Source of the DNA: Bacteroidota bacterium
GTDB taxonomy: Bacteria > Bacteroidota > Bacteroidia > Bacteroidales > VadinHA17
Direction of reading: 5' to 3'
Length of the DNA stretch: 64,000 bases
Assembly (NCBI GenBank): GCA_018262715.1
Contig: JADFDS010000009.1
Coordinates: forward strand, 16,293-80,292
Shown here piece by piece: positions 42,765 to 51,399 of this stretch. The notes beneath the pieces were generated by a model. It saw only the letters and a list, made by a program, of their open reading frames with translations. It was not told the DNA's origin and did not search any database. A program made the position numbers and the translations under genes. How positions within the stretch are numbered: position 1 is the first letter of the stretch; every line of letters begins with the position of its first letter.

Positions 42765-43500
42765 TCTTTTTCTGCTTGCGGAGACTGTTGCCGTGTCACA
42801 GGATACGGTTACCGTGCCGCTCCACGTAAGGGCAGGATTCGACATCTCCGGCCCGGTCATGAAACTTGTCACCAAAGACCTTATCAGCTATGGCGTTGCA
42901 GCATCGGCTGACATCAACTCATCAATAGCGGCAACTGCAGGCGTCAGGTACTCATCGTACCGTTCATCAGATGTGTTGTACGACTTCATGAGCAGGGGCT
43001 TCAGCTTCACCGCCGGAGCAGATTACAACTTCATCAAGGCCAATGTATCACATGGCAGGTACAGTGCAGGCATAGGCCTCAGATACGGACTCAGTTTCTA
43101 CAGGGAGGAAGCCCCTATGCTCAGGTATACAAATGAATGGGGAGCCGGAGAAACTTCTGTTCCTGCGGAAAGCCACACAGGTCATTTCATGGAGATCACC
43201 CCGGGTGTCCGCGCTGAGCTTTTCCGGGGAGTGACAATCGGCTGGAATCTTTATATGAGGCTCCTGTTAAGCGCCGGAGCTGGAAAGGATCTTAAACCGG
43301 TCTGGATGCCGGGCTACGGTCCGGGTACATCAGGCATGACAACCGGTGCAGAATATTATGTATCAATATCAATCCCCTACAGAAAAATCAAGGTTTATAT
43401 CAAACCTAAAGTCCGCGAAACGGAGGAGGAAGAGACTGAGGTAACAAACACCGGCAGCGGAACCGGCACGGGCTTATCAGGCTTCACCAACCGTCTTTGA
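42733..43500 (+). CDS. DUF6048-like outer-membrane beta-barrel protein
   Basis: 255 residues with a signal peptide (IFFISLFLLAETVAVSQ) and repeated amphipathic beta-strands (AGFDISGPVMKLV, AAT-AGVRYSSYRSSDVLYDF, RYSAGIGLRYGLSFY), ending in a Glu- and Gly/Thr-rich tail after the last barrel strand (YKPKV..EEEETEVTNTGSGTG). It matches the DUF6048 pattern and its partner DUF6452 lies directly upstream with overlapping frames, so the two probably act together in the outer membrane. No function is established. The last 24 bp overlap the convergent symporter gene. Confidence 0.7.
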   Translation: MARRTCIFFISLFLLAETVAVSQDTVTVPLHVRAGFDISGPVMKLVTKDLISYGVAASADINSSIAATAGVRYSSYRSSDVLYDFMSRGFSFTAGADYNFIKANVSHGRYSAGIGLRYGLSFYREEAPMLRYTNEWGAGETSVPAESHTGHFMEITPGVRAELFRGVTIGWNLYMRLLLSAGAGKDLKPVWMPGYGPGTSGMTTGAEYYVSISIPYRKIKVYIKPKVRETEEEETEVTNTGSGTGTGLSGFTNRL

Positions 43501-44943
43501 CCCCTTCCTGCTGAATATCAGTAATCCCATAAATGTAAGGAAACCGTTTACCAGCAACATCTCGAAGCCGAACCTGTAACCGTTGAAGAGTTCTTCTGAA
43601 AAGACATTCAGGAAATAGCATAATACCGGTGAGATGATGGCTATCCACGGGGTAAAACGGTCGGTTACGCTTCTCTTCGTGAAGAGACCGAAGGTGTACA
43701 GGCCGAGCAGCGGTCCGTAGGTGTATCCGGCTATGGTGAAAAGCTTGTCAATTATCGCCCTGTCATTCATCTGCCTGAAGGCCAGTATGCAGATAAAAAA
43801 GATGAGGGCAAATGAAAAGTGCACGGTATATCTGATTCTGGTCTTCCTGGCATTATCCATCTCAGTCTTTTTCTCAAGGCCGAGGAAGTCTATGCTGAAG
43901 GAGGTGGTCAGCGATGTCAAAGCCCCGTCTGCACTAGGGAAGGCAGCTGAGATCAGTCCGATAAGGAAGACTATGCCGGCGGCAGGACTGAGATATCTGA
44001 ATGCAATTGTCGGGAAGAGATCGTCAGTCATTGCCACATTGATGCTCTCGGCCCTGGCAAAGAAGACCAGGAATGCGCCGAGGACCAGAAACATGAAAAC
44101 CACAACAAGGTTGATGGTGCTGAAGGTGAACATGTTCTTCTGAGCATCCATCAGGCGCCTGATGCTGAGGTTCTTCTGCATCATCTCCTGGTCAAGCCCG
44201 GTCATGGTAATAGTTATGAACATCCCGCTGAAGAATTGCTTGATGAAATGGCGCGGGTGATCCCAGTCAGTAATCACTATCCGTGACATGTCACTGTCAA
44301 ACAGGTTCCTCATAAGCTTCTGCACAGGCTCTCCCAGTTCCCGGCTGATGAAAAAGACCGACAACACCACTGCAAGCAGCATAAACGTGGTCTGAAGTGT
44401 GTCTGTCCAGATGATGGTCCGGATCCCCCCCTTGAGGGTGTATATGATTATCAGGGCAATGAATATCAGCACGTTCACCCAGAAGGGAATATTCCATGCG
44501 TCAAACACAAAGATCTGCAGAACATTTATTACAAGGAACATACGGAGTGATGCACCCAGGACCCTTGAAAGAATAAAGAATCCGGCCCCGGTCTTGTATG
44601 ACCAGAAACCGAACCGCTGTTCCAGGTAACCGTATATGGAGGTAAGCTTCAGGCGGTAATAGAGAGGAAGGAGCACGAGGGCAATCACCACGTATCCGAA
44701 GAAGTAACCGAACGCCACCATCATGTATGAGAACTGGGTCTCTCCCACCCATCCGGGCACTGACATGAAGGTCACCCCTGACAGGGAGGCTCCGATCATG
44801 CCGTAAGCCACAACATACCACGGTGATGCTTTATTTCCGATATAGAACGACTGATGATTGGCTCTTCGTGCAGTAATGAAGGTGATGGCAAACAGCAGGA
44901 GCGTATAGGCTATGAAAATCAGCAGGATGAGGGTAGGTGTCAT
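43477..44943 (-). CDS. Sodium:solute symporter (SSS family)
   Basis: 488 residues with about 13 membrane helices. Family features are the N-terminal SFYIGNKASPWYVVAYGMIGASLSG-type segment, the central SAAFPSADGALTSLTTSFSIDFLG that lines the substrate and Na+ site, and PLLGLYTFGLFTKR. Substrate is unclear; Bacteroidota relatives are annotated as sialic acid, myo-inositol or proline-type carriers without proof. The -7 box lies 7 bp before the ATG, so the transcript is probably leaderless. Convergent overlap with the DUF6048 gene. Confidence 0.88.
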   Translation of the reverse strand: MTPTLILLIFIAYTLLLFAITFITARRANHQSFYIGNKASPWYVVAYGMIGASLSGVTFMSVPGWVGETQFSYMMVAFGYFFGYVVIALVLLPLYYRLKLTSIYGYLEQRFGFWSYKTGAGFFILSRVLGASLRMFLVINVLQIFVFDAWNIPFWVNVLIFIALIIIYTLKGGIRTIIWTDTLQTTFMLLAVVLSVFFISRELGEPVQKLMRNLFDSDMSRIVITDWDHPRHFIKQFFSGMFITITMTGLDQEMMQKNLSIRRLMDAQKNMFTFSTINLVVVFMFLVLGAFLVFFARAESINVAMTDDLFPTIAFRYLSPAAGIVFLIGLISAAFPSADGALTSLTTSFSIDFLGLEKKTEMDNARKTRIRYTVHFSFALIFFICILAFRQMNDRAIIDKLFTIAGYTYGPLLGLYTFGLFTKRSVTDRFTPWIAIISPVLCYFLNVFSEELFNGYRFGFEMLLVNGFLTFMGLLIFSRKGSKTVGEA

Positions 44944-44950
44944 AATTCTG

Positions 44951-44958
44951 CAAACGTA
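44951..44958 (-). promoter_or_regulatory. Putative -7 element of the symporter gene
   Basis: On the minus strand TACGTTTG matches TAnnTTTG, 7 bp before the ATG at 44943. Same octamer as the M23 copy B element. Confidence 0.45.
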
Positions 44959-45026
44959 TCTGCAAGAATACTAAAAAGATCGCAGATAAAAATTAAAAGC
45001 TGTCAGGTTTACGGCAAATATTGAAT

Positions 45027-45034
45027 TATTTTTG
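45027..45034 (+). promoter_or_regulatory. Putative -7 element of recR
   Basis: TATTTTTG matches TAnnTTTG. It contains the in-frame TTG at 45032, so translation must start at the ATG 15 bp further on (45050). Confidence 0.5.
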
Positions 45035-45049
45035 TCACAAAGTCGTATT

Positions 45050-45673
45050 ATGTCATCACGTTTCCCTTCAAGACTGCTCGAAGAGGCTGTGAATGAGTTT
45101 GCCTCGCTTCCCGGGATAGGCCGCAAGACAGCCTTCAGGCTTGTCATGCACCTGCTCAGGCGTGACAGCGGCGAAGTCCGCCGTTTCGGCGAAACAGTCA
45201 TCCGCCTGAGGGATGATGTATGTTACTGCAGCGTCTGTCATGGCATCAGTGATACCCCGATGTGCGAAATATGCAGTGATCAGTCGAGGGACATCTCTGC
45301 CATCTGCGTGGTCGAAAACGTACAGGATGTGATGGCTGTGGAGAATACAAGGCAGTTCAGGGGCCTGTACCATGTGCTTGGAGGCATCATTTCACCGGTT
45401 GACGGCATCGGTCCTTCTGACCTGACCATCAACAGCCTGGAAGAAAGGGTCCGCAGCGGCAGTGTCAGGGAGGTGATACTTGCGCTGAGCACAACCATGG
45501 AGGGTGACACCACAAATTTCTATATCTACAAGCGGCTGTCGGGCTATGATGTTCGTATAACTACCCTGGCACGCGGTGTGGCCATCGGAGATGTTCTCGA
45601 ATATACCGATGAGATCACCCTCGGGCAATCGATAGTCAACCGCCGCCTTTTCTCCCTTCCGTCACAGGGCTGA
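45050..45673 (+). CDS. recR: Recombination mediator RecR
   Basis: 207 residues from ATG 45050. Order of motifs is that of RecR: helix-hairpin-helix ([20 protein letters not shown]), C4 zinc finger ([16 protein letters not shown]), Toprim domain ([33 protein letters not shown]) and the C-terminal Walker-B-like end. Works with RecF and RecO to load RecA on gapped DNA. It is followed by a 24-bp repeat and then the aminotransferase gene. Confidence 0.95.
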   Translation: MSSRFPSRLLEEAVNEFASLPGIGRKTAFRLVMHLLRRDSGEVRRFGETVIRLRDDVCYCSVCHGISDTPMCEICSDQSRDISAICVVENVQDVMAVENTRQFRGLYHVLGGIISPVDGIGPSDLTINSLEERVRSGSVREVILALSTTMEGDTTNFYIYKRLSGYDVRITTLARGVAIGDVLEYTDEITLGQSIVNRRLFSLPSQG

Positions 45674-45722
45674 CGGGTATGCTCCCGGGCCGGCCGTGAC
45701 AGGCACGTCCTATGCAGTGACT

Positions 45723-45770
45723 TTCCCTGTCTGTCCGGAAACAACCTTCCCTGTCTGTCCGGAAGTAACT
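45723..45770. repeat. 24-bp direct repeat, two copies
   Basis: TTCCCTGTCTGTCCGGAA begins both units (45723 and 45747); the units are identical at 21 of 24 positions. It lies in the recR to aminotransferase gap and is extragenic. Confidence 0.75.
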
Positions 45771-45843
45771 TTTTCAGCCTGCCGGCCACTGTCATTTTTT
45801 TATTCTGAAAATCTTGCTTAATTTGATACAAATCAATATTAGC

Positions 45844-47058
45844 ATGGCTGACACATTTGACAGGTTCTTTTCAGATGCATCGCATCTGATGAAGAAATCG
45901 GCTATCAGGGAGATACTTAAGCTGACGCAGCGACCGGAGATGATCTCCTTTGCCGGAGGTCTCCCCTCGCCTGACTCTTTCCCCATAGAAGACATCCGCA
46001 GAGTGACCTCGGAGGTACTTGAACAGGACGGCAAATCAGCTCTCCAGTATGGCACCACCGAGGGTGACAACAAACTCCGGACTCTCCTTGCCGAACGGCA
46101 CCGGAAAGATGGTCTTGAGATCGGACCGGAGAACATCATAATCACTACCGGCTCACAGCAGGCGCTTGACCTCTGCGGAAAGATTTTCGTCAACCGCGGT
46201 GATGTGGTGCTGTGCGGACTGCCTTCATACCTGGGCGGGCTCAACGCCTTCGCCAACTACGGGGCCCTGCTGAAGGGGATTCCTCTTGATGACCAGGGGA
46301 TGCGTCCTGACCTCCTTGAAAAAACCATAACCGACCTGAAAAAGGAAGGAAAGATCATCAAGTTCATCTATATAATTCCCGACTTTCAGAATCCTACAGG
46401 CGTCACTCTCCCCAGGTCGCGCCGTCTCGAGATCATTCGCATCGCCGAAAGGCATGATCTACTTATTGTAGAGGACAGTCCGTACCGCGATGTCCGTTTT
46501 GCAGGGACTCCTGAACCGCTGATGTCTTCCCTTGACACGCATGGCAGGGTAATGACCCTCAATACCTTCTCAAAGATACTTGCACCGGGTTTCAGGCTGG
46601 CCTGGGTGACAGGTCACAGGGAGGTCATTGACAAGATGGTGACAGCAAAACAGTCAGCCGACCTCTGCACCCCTCCCTTCGTTCAGAAGATAGCAGCCAG
46701 GTACATTGAACAGGGGCTGCTTGAAACCAACCTGAAGAAGACGATAACGCTCTACCACCGGAGGCGTGATTTCATGCTGAAATGTTTCCGTGAGCTGATG
46801 CCGGAGGGTGTGAAATGGACCGAGCCTGATGGCGGACTTTTCCTCTTTGTGACCCTTCCTCCTGCCACGGATGCCGCACGGCTGCTCGAGAAAGCCATTC
46901 GCAGGAACGTGGCTTTCGTCTGCGGATCAGTCTTTTACTGCAACAACGAAGGCCATAATACCATGCGTCTTAATTTTTCCTACGCAGATGAAAAGGATAC
47001 CCTTGAAGGTATTCGCCGGCTGGCGGAAGTGATCAGGGAGGAAATGGCCACCCCATGA
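45844..47058 (+). CDS. PLP-dependent aminotransferase, class I/II (2-aminoadipate aminotransferase-like)
   Basis: 404 residues. Fold type I: MISFAGGLPSPDSFP opening, TTGSQQALDLCGK cofactor loop, IPDFQNPTG for the PLP Asn, and the Schiff-base lysine in TFSKILAPGFRLAW. This pattern is that of the LysN/ARO8-like group, which handles 2-aminoadipate, aromatic or branched amino acids; the exact substrate is not readable. The ATG at 45844 (MADTFDRFF) is preferred to an in-frame start at 45814. The next gene begins 4 bp after its stop. Confidence 0.9.
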   Translation: MADTFDRFFSDASHLMKKSAIREILKLTQRPEMISFAGGLPSPDSFPIEDIRRVTSEVLEQDGKSALQYGTTEGDNKLRTLLAERHRKDGLEIGPENIIITTGSQQALDLCGKIFVNRGDVVLCGLPSYLGGLNAFANYGALLKGIPLDDQGMRPDLLEKTITDLKKEGKIIKFIYIIPDFQNPTGVTLPRSRRLEIIRIAERHDLLIVEDSPYRDVRFAGTPEPLMSSLDTHGRVMTLNTFSKILAPGFRLAWVTGHREVIDKMVTAKQSADLCTPPFVQKIAARYIEQGLLETNLKKTITLYHRRRDFMLKCFRELMPEGVKWTEPDGGLFLFVTLPPATDAARLLEKAIRRNVAFVCGSVFYCNNEGHNTMRLNFSYADEKDTLEGIRRLAEVIREEMATP

Positions 47059-47062
47059 CCCG

Positions 47063-47923
47063 ATGGAACTCTCTGCAGTAATTGTTTCCTACAATGTCTG
47101 CGAGCTGCTCCGCGGTGCGCTGCAGTCGCTCATGGCTGCCGCGAAGGCGACAGAGCACGAAATCATTGTTGTCGACAACAATTCTTCAGACGGCTCTCCA
47201 GGAATGGTCAGCCAGGAGTTTCCTTCGGTAAAACTGATCGTTTCTGACAGCAATGAAGGATTTGCTTCAGCATGCAACAGGGGTATCCAGGCTTCGTCCG
47301 GAGAGTACGTCCTTATACTGAATCCTGACACTGTCACCAGTCCCGATGCCATCACCAGGGCCCTTGATTTCATGAAAACACATCCTGATGCAGGAGCGGC
47401 CGGTGCACACATGACAGATGGCAACGGCAAATTCCTTCCTGAATCAAAAAGGGGCTTCCCATCCCCCCTGACCGCACTATTCAGGTTTACCGGCCTATGC
47501 AGGCTCTTTCCGAGTTCTGCCTTATTCAATGCATACTACCTGGGAGATAAGCCTGAGAACGAAACCTGCCGTGCAGACATCCTCACCGGTGCTTTTATGC
47601 TCATCCGGAGGAAAGCCCTCGATAAGGCAGGTCTGTTTGACACCTCCTTCTTCATGTACGGTGAGGACATTGACCTCAGCTGGCGTATAAGGAAGGCGGG
47701 GTTCAGCAATTATTACCTTCATGATGTCCGCATCACCCATTTCAAGGGGGGCAGTTCAGGTCAGGACAGGCAAACCTCTGTCTGGCATTTCTGGGACGCA
47801 ATGGCAATCTTCGGGGAGAAGCACCTGCGAAAGGGGTGGCACATGCCCGTCAGGGCGGCCGTGTGTCTTCTCAAATGGATGTCAATTACCCGCCTGCGGG
47901 TGGTCCGACTGGTCAAAAAGTGA
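47063..47923 (+). CDS. GT2 family glycosyltransferase (rhamnosyltransferase-like)
   Basis: 286 residues, GT-A fold: SAVIVSYNVCELLRGAL, VVDNNSSDGS, the SNEGFASACNRGI sugar loop, the metal-binding LNPDTVT (a DxD variant), and the acceptor helix MYGEDIDLSWRIRKAGF. Related to the GT2 at 19.3-20.4 kb but clearly diverged. Predicted to build surface polysaccharide or a lipid-linked sugar. It is coupled to the aminotransferase (4-bp gap) rather than to the TPR/propeller genes, which begin 88 bp later after a palindrome. Confidence 0.85.
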   Translation: MELSAVIVSYNVCELLRGALQSLMAAAKATEHEIIVVDNNSSDGSPGMVSQEFPSVKLIVSDSNEGFASACNRGIQASSGEYVLILNPDTVTSPDAITRALDFMKTHPDAGAAGAHMTDGNGKFLPESKRGFPSPLTALFRFTGLCRLFPSSALFNAYYLGDKPENETCRADILTGAFMLIRRKALDKAGLFDTSFFMYGEDIDLSWRIRKAGFSNYYLHDVRITHFKGGSSGQDRQTSVWHFWDAMAIFGEKHLRKGWHMPVRAAVCLLKWMSITRLRVVRLVKK

Positions 47924-47951
47924 AATTCCCTGTTAAAAAGGACCTGTTCTA

Positions 47952-47965
47952 CTATAATCTTATAG
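47952..47965. promoter_or_regulatory. Small palindrome upstream of the TPR/propeller operon
   Basis: CTATAATCTTATAG has two perfect 6-bp arms around TC, 46 bp before the ATG at 48012. It may be a regulator site or part of the promoter; no TAnnTTTG is found nearby. Confidence 0.3.
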
Positions 47966-48011
47966 CAGAATTTGAGTTATATTAGTTACTTAAAGAATAT
48001 TTATCAACCTG

Positions 48012-50057
48012 ATGAGAAGGGTTAGATATATTATTTGTGTGATCCTTGTAGCTCATGCTGTATCCCTCGCCGGTCAGACGAAAAGCAGCCTGCGCGAACT
48101 CTTCGTCTCTGCCGAGGGGGACCTCCTCTTTGAAGATTACGCAGAAGCCCTTCCCAAATACATGAGCCTTCTACAGATTTATCCCGAAAATTATAATCTC
48201 TATTACCGCATTGGCCAGTGTTACCTTAATACTCCGGGTGAAAAGGACAAGGCTATCTCCTGGCTTGAGACTGCTGCCGGACATATAAACCCGGAGTACC
48301 GGGGAGGAAGGCTGCGCGAGACCGGGGCACCATATGACGCCCTCTATTTCCTGGCAAACGCATACCGCATCGCTAATGATTTCGACAGGGCACTGGAGAC
48401 ATATGATCTCTTTCTGAAAGATGTTGATTCCGAAAAGTACGACACTGCCCTGGTAAGATTTCAGATGCAGACCTGTCACAACGCCCGGGAGATGATGCGA
48501 AAACCGGTGTTCATCACTGACCGTAACCTCGGATCAACGATCAATGACCGATTCTCGGAATCCAACCCGGTAATTTCAAACGATGAAAACACACTGCTGT
48601 TCACACGTGAATTGCAGTTCTATGATGCCATATTCTGGTCACGGAATGTTGACGGCCAATGGACAGAACCGGTCAACCTGACTCCGCAACTGGGGATTGA
48701 CCAGGATTATTACACCTCATCCCTATCCGCTGACGGGCGAACCCTCCTCATGTACCGAACTGACACTTATGACGGAAATATCTACCTGAGCCGGCTGGAG
48801 GGGGATACCTGGACCAAGGTTGAAAAACTTAACGGCAATGTGAATACCAGGTACTGGGAGTCACACGCCACAATGAGCAGTGACGGGAAGAAGCTCTTTT
48901 TCACAAGTAACCGCCGGGAAAGCATCGGCGGTCTCGATATCTTCGTCTCGGCCCGCGACAGCACTGGCAACTGGGGCCCGGCACTGAATATCGGTCCCGG
49001 AATCAATACGGTTTATAACGAGGAAACCCCGTTCCTGGCAAATAATGACAGCACCCTGTTCTTCAGCTCCCGGGGACATTTCAACATGGGAGGATATGAT
49101 ATCTTCAGGTCAGACATGGGGCCTGACGGGCAGTGGAGCGCCCCGGTAAACATAGGTTACCCGCTGAACACCTCTGATGATGACCTGTTCTTCACCCCTG
49201 TGAGAAGTGGCGACAAGGGCTATCATGCAAGATTTGCAGATGACGGATTCGGCAGGATGGATCTGTTTTCCTGCAGCTTTTACAGGGAAGCCACTCCACC
49301 TGTAATCACAGATGAAGTTATTGAAGCTGAATTGATTACAGACACAACCGGTCTGGAGGCAGTGCCTCAGTTACCGGCTGACCTGCATGCTTACCTGAAG
49401 CTCCTCACCGATACCCTGGTGAACGTCAGTTCAGCAGATCCTGTCAGCATTGGCCTCATTGCCGAAACAAACTCCCTGCTTGATATTGAGGTTGTCACAC
49501 CCGATTCAGAAATCATAACAGAACAGCATACTATAACTGATTCAACATTTACCTTCATGCTCTCACCCGGGAGGGGCTCAAGTCTCGTGGCTCTGAAACT
49601 AAGGGACAGTTTCGGGAATGACACTGCAACCTTCATAAGGGTCCTGCGAACAGACAAGCCGGCCCCGCAGGAGATACCGCTCGGCGTTGAGATCTTGAAG
49701 AAGCCTGATGAGGCTGACATACCTGCTGACGCTGCCCTTGCTGCCGGCGGCAACAGGAATACTGATGTGATCTCCGCCGGCACACCGGCTGAAAAAGCCC
49801 CGGCTGCTCAGAATACCTTATCCGGCACAGAAGCCGGAAAGACCACTGAAGGGGAAGTGAATGCCTCCGGCATAACAGCCGGAGATGCTGCAGAGCCGGA
49901 AGTGAATGTTTCAGGCGTATCAGCCGATAACCCTTACATCCCGGAGGAGGCAGAAAGAGGCAAAGAGTGCTCCTGGTGGTGGCTCCTGGTACCGGCAGCT
50001 CTGCTGCTATTCTTCCTGTTATGGAGAAGAAGAAAGAAAAACGATGAAGAACAATAA
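48012..50057 (+). CDS. TPR/PD40-propeller envelope protein 1, with C-terminal membrane anchor
   Basis: 681 residues: signal peptide, TPR region (about 25-160; YRIGQCYLN, FLANAYRIANDFDRALETY), a WD40-like PD40 propeller (about 175-430; repeated SSDGKKLFFTSNR and GGYDIFRSDM), a beta-sandwich (about 465-560), a Glu/Ala/Ser-rich linker with EVN-SG--A repeated, and a final membrane helix WWWLLVPAALLLFFLLW followed by RRRKK. It is the first of three tandem paralogues that look like the TPR-propeller half of T9SS-linked PorE, without the OmpA domain. The C-terminal anchor would fix it in the inner membrane with the body in the periplasm. Function unknown. Confidence 0.82.
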   Translation: MRRVRYIICVILVAHAVSLAGQTKSSLRELFVSAEGDLLFEDYAEALPKYMSLLQIYPENYNLYYRIGQCYLNTPGEKDKAISWLETAAGHINPEYRGGRLRETGAPYDALYFLANAYRIANDFDRALETYDLFLKDVDSEKYDTALVRFQMQTCHNAREMMRKPVFITDRNLGSTINDRFSESNPVISNDENTLLFTRELQFYDAIFWSRNVDGQWTEPVNLTPQLGIDQDYYTSSLSADGRTLLMYRTDTYDGNIYLSRLEGDTWTKVEKLNGNVNTRYWESHATMSSDGKKLFFTSNRRESIGGLDIFVSARDSTGNWGPALNIGPGINTVYNEETPFLANNDSTLFFSSRGHFNMGGYDIFRSDMGPDGQWSAPVNIGYPLNTSDDDLFFTPVRSGDKGYHARFADDGFGRMDLFSCSFYREATPPVITDEVIEAELITDTTGLEAVPQLPADLHAYLKLLTDTLVNVSSADPVSIGLIAETNSLLDIEVVTPDSEIITEQHTITDSTFTFMLSPGRGSSLVALKLRDSFGNDTATFIRVLRTDKPAPQEIPLGVEILKKPDEADIPADAALAAGGNRNTDVISAGTPAEKAPAAQNTLSGTEAGKTTEGEVNASGITAGDAAEPEVNVSGVSADNPYIPEEAERGKECSWWWLLVPAALLLFFLLWRRRKKNDEEQ

Positions 50058-51342
50058 CGTAACGACAATGAAGAGACTGGCCCTTTTACTGATCATTCTT
50101 TCTGCAACGTTTGTTTGCAGATCGCAGGACAATGTCAGGCTGCAGGAGGCCTTCTATGATGCTGAATACTTCCTTATGAGAGGCGATTTCACCGATGCCC
50201 TCCCCTATTACCAGGGCATCTATGCTGCAATGCCTGACAATGCAAGCATCGCATTCCGCATAGGTCTCTGCTACCTGAATATCGAGGGGAACAAGAACCT
50301 GGCCATTGAATACCTCGAGAAAGCCTCGCAGAACCTGACGGGAAAATACCGCGAAGGCTCCCTCAGACAGACCGAAGCACCATATGAGGCTCTGTTCTTC
50401 CTCGGTGATGCATACAGGATCAATTATATGTTTGAAAAAGCAAGGGAAGCATATTCGCGATACCGCCAGACACTTCTTCCCACAGACCTCGAGAACCTGA
50501 TGTTTATTGACCAGCAGATAGCAACCTGCAACAACGCCCCGGAAATGATGGCCTCACCGGTGAAGTTCACGGTAGAGGAGGTTGATGACATCATCAATGA
50601 CGCCAATGACAACTTTTTCCCGGTTGTATCACCTGACGGGAAAGCAATTGCGTACATGACCTCAATGAAGTTCTATGATGCAATAATGTTCTCGCGCTTC
50701 GCAAGAAACGAATGGAGCACCCCGCTGAATATCACCCCTGAACTTCAGTCTGACGGAGATCATTACGTTTCATGCATCACATCTGACAACAGGGTGATGC
50801 TCCTTTCCAAGGATGATAATATCAACAGCGACATCTGGATGAGCAATTATGACGGCACACACTGGGAACCGGCACGAAAACTGAAAAAAGAGATAAATAC
50901 CAAATATTGGGAGGCTCACGGATTTATTACTGAAGACGGAGCAACCCTGGTCTTTGCAAGCGACAGGCCGGGAGGCTTCGGAGGTCTTGACCTGTATGTC
51001 TCGAAACTGGGGCCTGACGGCGAATGGGGTATGCCGGAAAATATGGGCCCTGAAATCAATACACCCTTTAATGAAGACAGACCTTTCCTCATCAACAACG
51101 GGAAAAAACTCTTCTTTGCCTCACAGGGACATCATAATATGGGAGGTTATGACATATTCCGCAGTGACCTTCAATACAACGGTTTATGGAGCACGCCGGA
51201 AAACATAGGATACCCTCTGAATAACCCTGATGATAACATCTTTTTCTGCCCTGCAGAGAATGGCAAGGCAGGATATATGTCATTTTCCGGAAGAGACGGC
51301 AGTTCCGGAGGGGCTGACATTTACCGCGTCAGGCTTAAATAA
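50044..51342 (+). CDS. TPR/PD40-propeller envelope protein 2
   Basis: About 432 residues: signal peptide (LALLLIILSATFVCRS), TPR region (DALPYYQGIYAAMPDN, APYEALFFLGDAYRI) and PD40 propeller (VVSPDGKAIAYMTS, FASDRPGGFGGLDLYVS, GGYDIFRSDLQY), ending straight after the last propeller blade. This is the minimal member of the three paralogues. ATG 50044 overlaps the previous gene by 14 bp behind a purine-rich AAGAAAG; ATG 50068 (MKRLALLL) is an alternative. Predicted soluble in the periplasm or bound to partners. Function unknown. Confidence 0.82.
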   Translation: MKNNNVTTMKRLALLLIILSATFVCRSQDNVRLQEAFYDAEYFLMRGDFTDALPYYQGIYAAMPDNASIAFRIGLCYLNIEGNKNLAIEYLEKASQNLTGKYREGSLRQTEAPYEALFFLGDAYRINYMFEKAREAYSRYRQTLLPTDLENLMFIDQQIATCNNAPEMMASPVKFTVEEVDDIINDANDNFFPVVSPDGKAIAYMTSMKFYDAIMFSRFARNEWSTPLNITPELQSDGDHYVSCITSDNRVMLLSKDDNINSDIWMSNYDGTHWEPARKLKKEINTKYWEAHGFITEDGATLVFASDRPGGFGGLDLYVSKLGPDGEWGMPENMGPEINTPFNEDRPFLINNGKKLFFASQGHHNMGGYDIFRSDLQYNGLWSTPENIGYPLNNPDDNIFFCPAENGKAGYMSFSGRDGSSGGADIYRVRLK

Positions 51343-51399
51343 TGCAGCCGGGGGATAAAGTATGCTGCAAAAGGTTTAATTTTACAGGTAAACTGAGTC

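Noticed and set aside
50044..51342. A frameshifted fusion of the first and second TPR/propeller genes
   Set aside because: Each has its own signal peptide and complete core, and the 14-bp overlap is an ordinary coupled junction.
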